Positions 1-9,227 of a stretch of DNA of 64,000 nucleotides are shown piece after piece. Source of the stretch: Clostridium magnum DSM 2767 (GTDB taxonomy: Bacteria > Bacillota > Clostridia > Clostridiales > Clostridiaceae); the NCBI RefSeq assembly GCF_001623875.1, contig NZ_LWAE01000003.1:496001-560000 (forward strand). The letters are read 5' to 3'. The notes under the pieces were generated by a model that saw only the letters and a list, made by a program, of their open reading frames with translations, was not told the origin of the DNA and searched no databases. Every line of letters starts with the position of its first letter. Position 1 is the stretch's first letter. The position numbers were made by a program, and so were the translations under genes.

Positions 1-464
1 GGTGACATAGCAAGTGCTCTTGCTATAGCTATTCTTTGCTTTTGTCCTCCTGATAGTTGTGATGGATAATAATCAGCCTTATCATTAAGACCTATTCTCT
101 TTAATAAATCAAAAGCTATTTTATTAGCCTCTTCCACAGACATACCCTTAAGCTTTTTAGGACCTATAGTAATGTTCTCTAACACTGATAAATGTGGAAA
201 TAAATTAAATTGCTGAAATACCATTCCCATTTTTTGTCTTAACTTATTAATATCAGTTTTCTTATCAGTTATAGGAATTCCTTCAAAAACAATTTCTCCA
301 CCTGTTGGTTCTTCAAGTAAGTTTAAACATCTTAAAAATGTACTTTTACCTGAACCACTAGGTCCTATTACTACAACTACTTCACCTTTTTGTATGTGTA
401 TATCTATTCCTTTTAAAACGTGCAATTTATCAAATTTTTTATTTAAATCCTTTACCTTAATCAC
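1..464 (-). CDS. Polar amino-acid ABC transporter ATP-binding protein (partial, C-terminus off the left edge)
   Basis: Cytoplasmic ATPase that would power import through the adjacent permease. The visible part has a Walker A motif (GPSGSGKST), the Q-loop sequence FQQFNLFPH and the ABC signature LSGGQKQRIAIARALA; Walker B lies beyond the window edge. The start is a GTG at 464 that overlaps the 3' end of the permease by 8 bases, a typical translationally coupled arrangement. Family assignment (GlnQ/HisP-type, polar amino acids) follows from these motifs and from the neighbouring HisM-type permease and type-3 binding protein. The exact substrate cannot be read from the sequence. Confidence 0.93.
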   Translation of the reverse strand, partial: MIKVKDLNKKFDKLHVLKGIDIHIQKGEVVVVIGPSGSGKSTFLRCLNLLEEPTGGEIVFEGIPITDKKTDINKLRQKMGMVFQQFNLFPHLSVLENITIGPKKLKGMSVEEANKIAFDLLKRIGLNDKADYYPSQLSGGQKQRIAIARALAMS

Positions 465-1107
465 TAGTTTTCATTCTCCTTTCAAAGGCACCTACAAGTT
501 TTGATAATGAAAATGTAAGTATAAAATACATAAATGCTGCAACTATTAGAGGTTCAAAAGGTCTGAATATATTACCTCTAACTGTATCTGCATTGTACAT
601 AAGTTCATGTATACCTATTATAGAAGCTATAGAAGATTCTTTAATTACTGTTATAAACTCATTACCTAATGCTGGTAATATATTTTTAATTGCTTGAGGT
701 ATAATTATAAATCTCATTCCCATAGTATGCGACATCCCTATAGATCTTGCTGCTTCCATTTGACCCTTGTCCACCGCTTGTATACCTGCACGCACTATTT
801 CTGCTATGTAAGCTGCACTATTTACTGATAATGCTATGATACCTGCTACAGTATCTGGTAGGGTAACACCAATATTCGGAAGACCATAGAATACTATATA
901 TAATTGTACAAGGATTGGTGTTCCTCTAATAAATTCTATGTATGCTGCTGATATTACATTTAAAATTTTCTTATTAGATAATCTCATTAAGGCTAGTAAT
1001 ATTCCAAGCACAGATCCAATTAACACTGTAAAGAATGCAAGTAATATTGTAAACCTAACTCCATCTATAAAGAATAAATAATATTTTGATAAAAAACTGA
1101 AATCCAA
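457..1107 (-). CDS. Polar amino-acid ABC transporter permease
   Basis: Inner-membrane permease of the HisM/GlnP type, 216 aa, usual family length. It has about five hydrophobic segments; the cytoplasmic EAA loop that docks on the ATPase is visible as EAARSIGMSHTMGMRFIIIPQA-like sequence near residues 118-140. N-terminal residues RFTILLAFFTVLIGSVLG are typical of the family (amino-acid permease three-TM subclass). It lies between the binding-protein gene upstream and the ATPase gene downstream, both on the same strand. Substrate unknown; glutamine, arginine and cystine systems look alike at this level. Confidence 0.92.
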   Translation of the reverse strand: MDFSFLSKYYLFFIDGVRFTILLAFFTVLIGSVLGILLALMRLSNKKILNVISAAYIEFIRGTPILVQLYIVFYGLPNIGVTLPDTVAGIIALSVNSAAYIAEIVRAGIQAVDKGQMEAARSIGMSHTMGMRFIIIPQAIKNILPALGNEFITVIKESSIASIIGIHELMYNADTVRGNIFRPFEPLIVAAFMYFILTFSLSKLVGAFERRMKTSD

Positions 1108-1159
1108 TACTTTGTTCCTCCCTGTATTTTTATATTTAAGTTATTATTAATTTCAAAGT

Positions 1160-1191
1160 AAATGTTAGGCAATAACAATTGCCTAACATTT
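1160..1191 (-). terminator. Intercistronic hairpin between binding-protein and permease genes
   Basis: Arms AAATGTTAGGCAAT and ATTGCCTAACATTT pair perfectly with a 4-base loop. No good T-run follows on the minus strand, so it is more likely a partial terminator or mRNA-stabilising hairpin that keeps the binding protein expressed above the membrane parts. That role is inferred. Confidence 0.55.
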
Positions 1192-1215
1192 ATGTTCAGC
1201 CTAAACTAGAATATT

Positions 1216-2058
1216 CTATTTAGTCTCTACTAAATTATTAGCATCTGTAACAAATTTATCTATACTCTTATCAGCCTTAAGTTTAGATAGAGTCTTGTTA
1301 ATTTCGTTTACTAAGTCTGAACTTCCTTTTTTAACAGCTATAGCAGAACCTGCATCTTCTGTATTTAGCTTTATATCAGAGAAAACTAAATCTTTATTAG
1401 CACTTAAATTTGAAGTAGCTACTGGTGATTCTAAGATTACTGCGTCAACTCTGTTATTTTTTAATGATAAAACTAAGTCTGATATTTTTGGAAGAGCCAC
1501 AGCTTCAGCACCAGAAACTTGATTTTTAGCTATTTCTTCCTGAATCGCTCCCTTTTGAACCCCTATTTTCTTTCCTTTTAAATCATCAACTGTCTTAATT
1601 TTATCTTTATCTCCAGATCTTACAATTATAGTTTGAACTGCAGTATAGTAAACATCTGAAAAATCTACATTCTTCTTTCTCTCTTCAGTTGGAGTCATTC
1701 CAGATACAATTAAATCAATATTTCCTTGATCTAGAGCGGCTAATAATCCATCAAATTTCATGTCTTTTATTTCTAATTGTACTCCAAGATCCTTTGCTAT
1801 TTGTTTTGCTATTTCAATATCAAATCCTACAATTTCATCTTTCCCATTTACTGATCTATGGAACTCATATGGTGGATAATCTGCACTAGTTCCAAGTACA
1901 AGTTTTCCATTCTTCTTTATTTTCTGCATAACTTGTGATTGTGAACTTTGATCTGTATTCTTTACAGTATTATCTTTATTCCCACAAGCTGAAAACGGGA
2001 ATATTGATCCTACTATTAATGCTACTGCAATAAATTTCTTTAAACTCTTTTTTATCAT
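1216..2058 (-). CDS. Polar amino-acid ABC transporter substrate-binding lipoprotein
   Basis: Extracellular solute-binding protein family 3, 280 aa. Start chosen at the ATG at 2058 because an AGGGGG ribosome binding site precedes it; the frame is open 25 codons further but those residues are not signal-peptide-like. A lipoprotein signal peptide follows (KKSLKK, hydrophobic core, lipobox FSAC with Cys25). The mature domain shows family hallmarks: GTSADYPPYEF, VGFDIEIAKQIAKDLG and GMTPTEERKKNVDFSDVYY. First gene of a three-gene operon with the permease and ATPase. Ligand not determinable by eye. Confidence 0.94.
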   Translation of the reverse strand: MIKKSLKKFIAVALIVGSIFPFSACGNKDNTVKNTDQSSQSQVMQKIKKNGKLVLGTSADYPPYEFHRSVNGKDEIVGFDIEIAKQIAKDLGVQLEIKDMKFDGLLAALDQGNIDLIVSGMTPTEERKKNVDFSDVYYTAVQTIIVRSGDKDKIKTVDDLKGKKIGVQKGAIQEEIAKNQVSGAEAVALPKISDLVLSLKNNRVDAVILESPVATSNLSANKDLVFSDIKLNTEDAGSAIAVKKGSSDLVNEINKTLSKLKADKSIDKFVTDANNLVETK

Positions 2059-2427
2059 TCTAATTTCCCCCTGCCTGTTTCCTTTAATAATCTTTCTCTG
2101 AATAATTATATAGCTATCCATATAATTATTCAATACTTTTTATACATTTACTTGTATCTTTATGTGATTCTTGCAAGGTAATTCTCTTCTATTTAATTTA
2201 TTACACAATTGACTATTTTTATGTCACAACAAAAAATATTTGATTGAATTTTCATCTCACATAGCCTCACCTAACTTTATAATATAATATTTGCAAATTA
2301 TATTTTTATAATAGCTTTCCCATTAGTTTAAATCTTAATTCCTATTTATTTTAAAATTATATTTTGCATAAATATTAAAGGTAATAAACATAACCTAATT
2401 TACAAGCTATATTCATTACCTTTAACT
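2059..2427. other. Intergenic region between APC permease and amino-acid ABC operon
   Basis: About 370 AT-rich bases with no supported gene. It must contain the promoter of the ABC operon. The only clear structure is the terminator of the upstream APC permease at its right end (2375-2425). I see no riboswitch consensus here. Confidence 0.6.
2375..2425 (-). terminator. Terminator of APC permease gene
   Basis: TTAAAGGTAAT (2375-2385) pairs with ATTACCTTTAA (2415-2425), immediately after the permease stop codon on the minus strand. The loop is about 29 bases, so it is a moderate candidate. Confidence 0.55.
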
Positions 2428-3828
2428 TTAAGCTTCTTTTTTTCTTGTATCTGAGCTAAAATTCAATGTACTGTGTTTTATACCATACAAAAAGTATATT
2501 GCAACTCCAATACCAAGCCATGCTGCAAATCTAATCCATGTAAATATACTTAAGCTTGAGATTAAATAGAAGCAGAAAATTATTGTTAAGATTGGTGTAT
2601 AAGGAACACCAGGACATTTAAACTTTCTCTCAACATCCGGCATAGTTTTTCTTAAAACAATAACTCCAACGGATACAAGTATAAATGCAGATAAAGTTCC
2701 AATATTACATAAATCTATTATTATTTCTAGTGGTAACAATCCTGCCATAATAGCTGTTACAACTCCAGTTATTATTGTACAAGTTCCAGGAGTACCATAT
2801 TTCTTATTTACATTAGAAAATGATTTCGGAAGTAATCCGTCTCTTGACATAACCATAAATATTCTAACTTGTCCATAAAGAGTGACAAGAAGAGTGGAAA
2901 TCATCCCGAGTACTGCACCAACAGCAACTAGTGTTGATCCCCATGTAATTCCTATTCGTGACAGAGCACCTGGAAGAGCATTATCCACATCTATTAATTT
3001 ATAGGGAACCATTCCTGTAAGTACAAATGAAACTGATAAATAAAGTATGATAACAACTATAACACAAAGTGCTAATCCCATTGGTATATCTCTCTTGGGA
3101 TTTTCAGCTTCCTCTGCTGCAGTAGATACAGTATCAAAACCTATAAAAGCGAAAAATATAATTGCTGCTCCGGACATTATTCCCTTAAATCCATAAGGTG
3201 CAAAGGGGTGATAGTTTACAGGTTGTACATGGGTTACTCCAAGAACTATAAATACAAGTATTACAAATATCTTTACTCCAACTATAATATTATTTACCTT
3301 TGCACTTTCTGATATACCAATAAAAAGTAACCAGGTTATTACCGCTGTTATTAAGATAGCTGGCAAATCCATAATTCCACCTGCCAGTGGAGTTTTTATA
3401 AGCATTTCGGGTAAATGTATACCATATCCCTGCAAAATTCCTATAAATGCTCCAGACCAACCAGAAGCTACAGCTGCTGCAGAAACAAGATATTCAAGAA
3501 TCAAATCCCAACCTATAATCCATGCTATAAGTTCTCCAAAGGCTACATAGGAATAAGAATATGTACTTCCTGCAACTGGGAACATAGTTGCAAGTTCTGA
3601 ATATGTCAAAGCACAAAGTGCACTTGTGATTGCTGCAACTATAAATGATATCGTAACACCGGGGCCTGCTAATTTTGCCCCCTGGCCTGTTGCAACAAAT
3701 ATACCAGTGCCTACGATTGACCCAATACCGAGAGCTGCTAAATCAAAAGAACTTAATTTCTTTTTAAGTCCACTTCTTTGAGATGATTCTTTAAAGTCTT
3801 CTATAGATCTTTTTCTAAATAGGTTCAT
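2428..3828 (-). CDS. APC-family amino-acid permease
   Basis: Cationic/neutral amino-acid transporter of the APC superfamily, 466 aa, about 12 or more membrane segments. The first transmembrane segment contains the family motif GIGSIVGTGIFVATG near residues 34-48, and FIGFDTVSTAAEEAENPKRD around the centre is a strong match to YfnA/CAT-type permeases. ATG at 3828 was chosen because AGGAGG lies seven bases upstream; an upstream in-frame ATG would include the ribosome binding site itself. Monocistronic by spacing. Substrate not determinable. Confidence 0.93.
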   Translation of the reverse strand: MNLFRKRSIEDFKESSQRSGLKKKLSSFDLAALGIGSIVGTGIFVATGQGAKLAGPGVTISFIVAAITSALCALTYSELATMFPVAGSTYSYSYVAFGELIAWIIGWDLILEYLVSAAAVASGWSGAFIGILQGYGIHLPEMLIKTPLAGGIMDLPAILITAVITWLLFIGISESAKVNNIIVGVKIFVILVFIVLGVTHVQPVNYHPFAPYGFKGIMSGAAIIFFAFIGFDTVSTAAEEAENPKRDIPMGLALCVIVVIILYLSVSFVLTGMVPYKLIDVDNALPGALSRIGITWGSTLVAVGAVLGMISTLLVTLYGQVRIFMVMSRDGLLPKSFSNVNKKYGTPGTCTIITGVVTAIMAGLLPLEIIIDLCNIGTLSAFILVSVGVIVLRKTMPDVERKFKCPGVPYTPILTIIFCFYLISSLSIFTWIRFAAWLGIGVAIYFLYGIKHSTLNFSSDTRKKEA

Positions 3829-4415
3829 CCGAGTTCCTCCTGTCATATACTACCAATATTTTCTTATATACACTTGTTATAAACAAACTTCTATAGTATA
3901 AAAAATATTAAGTAATTACACAACAACTCTAACAGTCAGTTTGATATGCTTTTTCGGCGCATTTTTCTAAATTTCTTTAAATTTCTTCCTATATTATCAA
4001 ATTTTCATTTTGTATAAAGAATACTCATTTTTCTACCTTTTATCTATCACTTGCTATAGTTTCCTAGTAATAAAATTTATACATATGATTTAATGTTAAC
4101 AAGAGCGAACTAACTTTTTCAAGATCTATTATATCTTTCTAAAGCATATAATAGGTATTATTATCCTTATGAAAGTACTATTTTTAAAATTAGTAAGGAA
4201 TATATTTTTTCACTTCATTTGTCTTTTTCATATATTAAAGCAATTATTAGCTTTTAAAAGCAATTAAAAGCAGTTTACTACCAACTATTTCTTTAGCCCA
4301 AATAAAGCTATATATTAGTAAAAATAGAGTTTGTAATTACATTTTTATATAGTATAATATACTATATAAAACATTTCAAAAAACTTTGTTTGTTGAATTT
4401 TGGAGGGAAATTTTT
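3829..4415. other. Long intergenic region, no gene seen
   Basis: About 590 bases without a supported reading frame between two divergent genes. It holds the promoter of the small membrane protein at its right end (4331-4358) and presumably the promoter of the APC permease at its left end. I found no conserved RNA motif in it. Confidence 0.6.
4331..4358 (+). promoter_or_regulatory. Candidate sigma-A promoter for small membrane protein gene
   Basis: TTGTAA (4331-4336), 16-base spacer, TATAAT (4353-4358). The -10 sits within an AT palindrome (ATATAGTATAATATACTATAT). Confidence 0.5.
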
Positions 4416-4634
4416 ATGATAACTTTAATAACTCTTATATTTATAGGATTGTTCATTATTACTGGACTGGCTGTTAGTTTATTAGCACTTCCTATACTAG
4501 CAGTTCTTATACCTATAGGTATAACTATTGCAGTCATTGCTATAATATTCAAATTATTATTTTTAGGAGCACCTTTACTTGTCTTAATAATAATTATAGC
4601 AATCTTTTATTTTCCTAAGCATAGAAGAAGGTAA
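4416..4634 (+). CDS. Small hydrophobic membrane protein, function unknown
   Basis: 72 aa, almost entirely hydrophobic, probably two or three membrane helices, ending in a basic tail (FPKHRRR). The ATG at 4416 has GGAGGG nine bases upstream, so the TTG 10 codons further up is unlikely. No recognisable domain. It stands alone between a long intergenic region and a bidirectional terminator, convergent with yqeB. The good ribosome binding site, promoter and terminator support a real gene; the function is unknown. Confidence 0.7.
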   Translation: MITLITLIFIGLFIITGLAVSLLALPILAVLIPIGITIAVIAIIFKLLFLGAPLLVLIIIIAIFYFPKHRRR

Positions 4635-4652
4635 AAATTTTATAACAGTAAG

Positions 4653-4689
4653 AAACTGATAGGTTGTGCTTTGCACACTCTATCAGTTT
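4653..4689. terminator. Bidirectional terminator between convergent genes
   Basis: AAACTGATAG...CTATCAGTTT outer stem plus inner TGTGC-TTT-GCACA stem, followed by a T-rich stretch (4687-4700) on the plus strand. It serves the small membrane gene and probably yqeB. Confidence 0.85.
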
Positions 4690-4691
4690 TT

Positions 4692-5513
4692 TTATTTTTT
4701 TCGATGAATATCGGTTCTAATATTTTTCAAATATAATATAGCTTCCAAAACTGCTCCACCAATACACCTGGCTTTATCTGAAATTGTATAACAATTTTCC
4801 TTTTCCGTAAGTCTTGGATCTACATCAGCTATTTTAAGCCCTCTAAATACATTAGTGCCCTCTTTTATTATTCCCCTTAGTATACCATCAATCAAAGTTT
4901 TAATTTCAATATTACTTACAACAGCTATTGTTTCTCCAGCTTTAACTAAATCACCAATTTCCTTTACATTTGAAATAATACCCTCTGCAGGACTATATAT
5001 TACCCTTTCCTTTGAGTACCCATTTATCTTTCCAGGCAGACCTGTATTCTCCATAGCGCTACCACTAAATATTAATCTACCTAAATTATGTCCTCTCATT
5101 GTCTCTATTACTACATCTACATCTTTTCCTGCTTCAAAGCCTGGCCCCAGTGCTATAGTTATAGGTGCCATATTTTTGTTTGTACCTAAATTTTTCTTAG
5201 CTAATATAGCATCTAACACAATCTCTGGTTTTATTATATCTATGTATTTTCCTTCTTTATCTATAATAACGGGAACACTTCCTTCTTCCCAGTTTTTTTC
5301 CACTTCATCTATACTATTTACATGTACAGCTTTTATTTCTTCTATAGTCACATATTGTTCAAATATTGCTTCACTGAAACATACATTTCTTCTGATTGAG
5401 GTAGGCTTTTTCGTTTCCAAAACTAGGACTTTAAATCCACTTCTATACAACTTCTGTATTGCTCCCGAAGCAATATCTCCCCCACCTCTAACTATAGCTA
5501 TATCTTCAAACAT
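4692..5513 (-). CDS. yqeB: Selenium-dependent molybdenum hydroxylase system protein, YqeB family
   Basis: 273 aa. N-terminal VRGGGDIASGAI resembles the Rossmann-type start of XdhC/CoxF-like maturation proteins; the EF2563/YqeB family is defined by its link with selenium-dependent molybdenum hydroxylases. It is thought to act in maturation of the enzyme, possibly insertion of the labile selenium ligand, but its reaction is not established. It is the last gene of an operon with the mocA-like gene (6-base gap), yqeC and the hydroxylase subunits, which supports the call. The C-terminal half has a biotinyl-like stretch (GDLVKAGETIAVV). Confidence 0.88.
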   Translation of the reverse strand: MFEDIAIVRGGGDIASGAIQKLYRSGFKVLVLETKKPTSIRRNVCFSEAIFEQYVTIEEIKAVHVNSIDEVEKNWEEGSVPVIIDKEGKYIDIIKPEIVLDAILAKKNLGTNKNMAPITIALGPGFEAGKDVDVVIETMRGHNLGRLIFSGSAMENTGLPGKINGYSKERVIYSPAEGIISNVKEIGDLVKAGETIAVVSNIEIKTLIDGILRGIIKEGTNVFRGLKIADVDPRLTEKENCYTISDKARCIGGAVLEAILYLKNIRTDIHRKK

Positions 5514-5519
5514 AATTTA

Positions 5520-6098
5520 TCATTCCTTAATATTTAATATTTTCTCGTAATCTTCGAAAGTGTCTATATCCATAAGTTCATATTCATTCTCTATATCCAC
5601 AAATATTATATCTTTAATATGATTATTAATAACGGCTTTTCCACCTTTATCCCCCTCAATAAGCATAAGTTCCTCTACAAACCTCACTGGAAATATTACA
5701 GGGTTCCCTCTTTTGTCCCCAAACCTAGGAACAATTATAGAATTACTATTTTTATTGAAGGCATCCATTAAAAGTCTTATAGTACCAATCTGTATTAAAG
5801 GTTGATCTCCTGTGAAAAACATATATCCATTGCCATTTAAAGTATTTTTTATTCCTAATTTTATAGATTGACTTTGACCATTGTGAGCACTATTATTTTC
5901 TATAGCTTTAATACCTTTTTTTGCGGCTAAACTCAATATTCTTTTATCTCTTGCTACAATTATTCTATTATAAAAATCACATTCCATAACCTTTTCCATA
6001 ATATGTTCAACTAATAACTTACCTCTAAAAGGCAACAAAAGCTTATCTTTACCCATTCTTCTACCATACCCTGATGCCATAATTATGGCGTTAATCAT
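5520..6098 (-). CDS. mocA: MobA-like molybdenum cofactor nucleotidyltransferase (MocA type)
   Basis: 192 aa. N-terminal MASGYGRRMGKDKLLLPFRG is the nucleotide-binding signature of MobA/MocA-type NTP transferases, and FTGDQPLI contains the metal-binding aspartate. MocA adds CMP to molybdopterin to give the cytosine dinucleotide cofactor used by xanthine dehydrogenase-family enzymes of many bacteria. ATG at 6098 was chosen because GGTGGAGG precedes it; the in-frame GTG four codons upstream overlaps that site. Position between yqeC and yqeB matches the selenium-dependent hydroxylase accessory cluster. Confidence 0.86.
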   Translation of the reverse strand: MINAIIMASGYGRRMGKDKLLLPFRGKLLVEHIMEKVMECDFYNRIIVARDKRILSLAAKKGIKAIENNSAHNGQSQSIKLGIKNTLNGNGYMFFTGDQPLIQIGTIRLLMDAFNKNSNSIIVPRFGDKRGNPVIFPVRFVEELMLIEGDKGGKAVINNHIKDIIFVDIENEYELMDIDTFEDYEKILNIKE

Positions 6099-6152
6099 TT
6101 TAACCTCCACCTTTAAACCTTGGAATTATAACTTATCCAGCAAATTTAAACT

Positions 6153-6899
6153 CTAAATAACCCCATCAGATTCAAGTTTCAATTCATATTCTTTTCTTTT
6201 CAAACTTCCAATTATAATCTTATCTATACAATTTTTATTTTTTTCTCTAATACAATTTAAAAGCTTATAAGCTAAGGTAGCTTCATTATACCCTTCAATC
6301 TTATTTATAAATAGAATTTTTTCTCCCTTTGAACCTTTAAACAACCCCTTATCATGAAATATTAGTGAAGTCAAATGCTCTATAGTTATTGATTCATTTT
6401 TCTTTGAATTTGTAATCTCCATAAATTTTTCTACTCTATGAACATTATACTCATTTATTTCTCTTCCTATTACCTCTATGCTTATAACACCTATAGTTTT
6501 TGTTGTTTTACCAATTAAAACAGGCTCTGTCTCATTCCATCCCTTAATAGGCTTTCTCTTAGAACCATCTGCCTCTATTAATACATAATCAAAGAATGAT
6601 ATTTCACCATCTATAACATTTTCATCTAATCCATTAACTTTATTTTCGTTTGTTACAGATTTACCATGGGCATACACTCCATTACCTTTATTAAATTCAT
6701 TATAACCATCTTTACCCATAATTAAAAAATCATAATATTCTTCTTCTGGCATATAAATCTTTGTAGTAGTAGTCACAAGAACTTTATTCTCATCCCTAAG
6801 CTCCTCTGCTAAAGAATACATTAAAGTAGTCTTTCCTCCAGCCCCTACAATAGATATAACATCACCTTTTCTTAAACCCAACAAATTTTTTAGTCCCAT
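6153..6899 (-). CDS. yqeC: Putative selenium-dependent hydroxylase accessory protein YqeC
   Basis: 248 aa. A P-loop-like motif GAGGKTT occurs at residues 19-25, followed by VTTTTKIY and the acidic pair in VLIEADGSKRKPIK, both typical of the YqeC family. The biochemical role is unknown; the family is found with YqeB and molybdenum hydroxylases that carry a labile selenium. It directly follows the molybdopterin subunit gene with a 43-base gap that contains a perfect palindrome. Confidence 0.88.
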   Translation of the reverse strand: MGLKNLLGLRKGDVISIVGAGGKTTLMYSLAEELRDENKVLVTTTTKIYMPEEEYYDFLIMGKDGYNEFNKGNGVYAHGKSVTNENKVNGLDENVIDGEISFFDYVLIEADGSKRKPIKGWNETEPVLIGKTTKTIGVISIEVIGREINEYNVHRVEKFMEITNSKKNESITIEHLTSLIFHDKGLFKGSKGEKILFINKIEGYNEATLAYKLLNCIREKNKNCIDKIIIGSLKRKEYELKLESDGVI

Positions 6900-6923
6900 A
6901 TAACACCTCTTAGATTTAAAAGA

Positions 6924-6939
6924 GTTCCCTTAAGGGAAC
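6924..6939 (-). other. Intercistronic palindrome between hydroxylase and yqeC
   Basis: GTTCCCTTAAGGGAAC is a perfect 16-base palindrome just after the stop of the molybdopterin subunit gene. It may form a small hairpin that tunes expression of the accessory genes; no T-run follows, so termination is unlikely. Confidence 0.45.
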
Positions 6940-6942
6940 CCT

Positions 6943-9225
6943 TTACTGTTTCTGTTGCATTCCCATGAATACTTTTTCTGGAGTTATTGGAAGAGCGTTT
7001 ATTCTTACTCCTACAGCGTTGTAAACAGCATGAGCTATTGCTGGTGCTGGTGTATTTACAACAACCTCTCCAATAGATTTTGCCCCAAAAGGACCTGTTG
7101 GCTCATAACTTTCTTCAAAGTCTACTATTATATTCCCTACATCTTTTCTAGATGGAATCTTATACTGCATAAAGGTATTTGTTTGTAATCTACCTTTTTC
7201 ACTAAATTTAACATCTTCATACAATGCTAATCCTATTCCCTGAGCAATTCCACCTTCTACCTGTATTCTAGCTAGGTTTGGATTTATAATAGTTCCACTA
7301 TCCCCTACTGCTACATAGTTTATTACATCTATCTTTCCTGTTTCTTTATCTACTTCTATCTCTGCAAAACCTGCCATAAATGGTGGCGGAGACACCTGAC
7401 TTCCATAAGTAGCATTTCCTACTAATTGAAGATTTCCTACCCCTAAAACCATAAGTTCAGCCATTTTTTCTAGACTCATGGTTTTATCACCATTAATAGT
7501 TTTTATATTTTCCCCATCAAATTCTACTTCTTCTGGAGATACTTGAAGAAGCTTAGCACCATTTTCAATAATTTGATTTTTCAAAGCTTCCGCTGCTTTT
7601 ACTACAGCCATTCCTGTAACATAGGTTGTACTTGAAGCATAGGAGCCTGGATCATAAGGAGAAACATCTGTATCTGCTGAATTTACTATAATTTTATCCA
7701 TGGAAGTTTCCAAAACTTCTGCAGTCATTTGAGCCAGTATTGTATCACTTCCTGTTCCCATATCTGTGGAACCTATTAGAAGAGTATAATTACCGTCATC
7801 ATTTAATCTTACTTGAGCTGAAGCTGTATCTATACCTGCAATTCCTGAACCTTGCATTGTAACAGCCATACCAAGAGCTCTTACTTTGGTTTCACTTACT
7901 TCTCTTCTTGGATATTTTTCATTCCAGCCTATTATTTCCTTACCCTTATCTATACATCTATGCAGCGCAGAACTTCCTAAAAGCTTACCTTCATATGGTA
8001 AAGAAGTTTCGCCTTCTTTTATTAAATTCATTAATCTAATTTCTGTTGGATCCATGTTTAGCTTTTCTGCAAGCTTATTAACTGCACCTTCAAGGGCGAA
8101 AGCACCTTGAGTTGCTCCATATCCTCTGAAAGCTCCTGCCGGTGTCTTATTGGTATAAACTACATTCCCCATAAATCTAACAGCCTTTGTTTTATTATAT
8201 AAAGGAAGAGTCTTTTGTCCAACAACTCCAAATACTGTAGAAGCATGCTCACCATAAGCTCCTGTATCTGATAAGCATTGTATATCTATAGATCTTATAT
8301 ATCCTTCTTTATCCGCACCTAATCTAACCTTTGTTCTCATAGCATGACGAGTTGTTGTGCACTCAAATGTTTCTTTTCTATCATATATAATCATAGCTGG
8401 CTTACCTGTTTTTATCGTTACAATAGCACTAAATATTTCTACTGCAATAGTTTGCTTTCCACCAAAGCCTCCGCCTATTCTTGGTTTAATTATTCTTATT
8501 TTACTTGGTGATATTTCTAGTGCTCTTGCTAGCTTTCTTCTAGCATGAAATGGAATTTGTGTTGAACTTACAACCACAAGTCTGCCTGTATGATCAAGAT
8601 AATTAAAGGAACGATAAGTTTCCATCATGCAATGGGCTTGTGCCTGATTGTAATAAGTATCTTCCACTACCACATCGCATTCATTAAATTCTTTTTCCAC
8701 ATCGCCATATTCTACCTTTTGCTTGGAAACTATGTTCTTTTCTTTATCCATACCTATATCAAAGTTACAATGAACATCATCCTCTGGGTGAACTACTGAT
8801 TCATGGCCTTCTGCCTCTTCAAAATCTAAAACAGGCTCAAATACTTCATATTCAACCTTAATAAGCTTCATAGCTTTCACAGCTGTTTTCTCATCTACAG
8901 CAGCTACAATTGCCACTTCATCTCCTACATATCTAACTATAGGATCTAAAATTAATCTATCATAAGGTGATGGTTCTGCATAGGATTGCCCTGCCAACGT
9001 AAATCTTACATTAGGAACATCTTTATAAGTAAGAACACATTCAACTCCCTCTATTTTTTCTGCTTTTGATGTGTCAATATTTTTTATCCTTGCAAAAGCA
9101 TGCGGACTTCTAAGTATTTTTACCACTAAAGCATTTGCCATTGCTAAATCTTCTGTATAAACAGGTTTACCTGTAGCAATAGGCATTCCATCTATTTTTG
9201 CAATACCTTTACCAACTATCTTCAT
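6943..9225 (-). CDS. xdhA: Xanthine dehydrogenase-family molybdopterin-binding subunit
   Basis: Catalytic subunit of a molybdenum hydroxylase, 760 aa. N-terminal a/b hammerhead (GKPVYTEDL, LRSPHAFARI) is followed by molybdopterin-binding segments: IGGGFGGKQ, GAFRGYGATQGAF, STDMGTGSDT and near the C-terminus GPFGAKSIGE, whose final Glu is the family's catalytic base. The FeS and FAD subunits are encoded just upstream, and a nucleobase permease gene precedes them, so xanthine or another purine is the likely substrate. Presence of yqeB/yqeC suggests the selenium-dependent subclass, with non-translationally incorporated selenium; that is inference. Nicotinate or other heterocycles remain possible. 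Confidence 0.9.
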   Translation of the reverse strand: MKIVGKGIAKIDGMPIATGKPVYTEDLAMANALVVKILRSPHAFARIKNIDTSKAEKIEGVECVLTYKDVPNVRFTLAGQSYAEPSPYDRLILDPIVRYVGDEVAIVAAVDEKTAVKAMKLIKVEYEVFEPVLDFEEAEGHESVVHPEDDVHCNFDIGMDKEKNIVSKQKVEYGDVEKEFNECDVVVEDTYYNQAQAHCMMETYRSFNYLDHTGRLVVVSSTQIPFHARRKLARALEISPSKIRIIKPRIGGGFGGKQTIAVEIFSAIVTIKTGKPAMIIYDRKETFECTTTRHAMRTKVRLGADKEGYIRSIDIQCLSDTGAYGEHASTVFGVVGQKTLPLYNKTKAVRFMGNVVYTNKTPAGAFRGYGATQGAFALEGAVNKLAEKLNMDPTEIRLMNLIKEGETSLPYEGKLLGSSALHRCIDKGKEIIGWNEKYPRREVSETKVRALGMAVTMQGSGIAGIDTASAQVRLNDDGNYTLLIGSTDMGTGSDTILAQMTAEVLETSMDKIIVNSADTDVSPYDPGSYASSTTYVTGMAVVKAAEALKNQIIENGAKLLQVSPEEVEFDGENIKTINGDKTMSLEKMAELMVLGVGNLQLVGNATYGSQVSPPPFMAGFAEIEVDKETGKIDVINYVAVGDSGTIINPNLARIQVEGGIAQGIGLALYEDVKFSEKGRLQTNTFMQYKIPSRKDVGNIIVDFEESYEPTGPFGAKSIGEVVVNTPAPAIAHAVYNAVGVRINALPITPEKVFMGMQQKQ

Positions 9226-9227
9226 AT

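Noticed and set aside
1689..1889. Plus-strand ORFs opposite the binding-protein gene
   Set aside because: They are antisense shadows of a well-supported gene, with no ribosome binding site or family match; the same holds for other antisense frames across the window.
6943..9225. Translationally encoded selenocysteine in the hydroxylase
   Set aside because: The frame is open throughout with no internal TGA; selenium in this enzyme class is added after translation.
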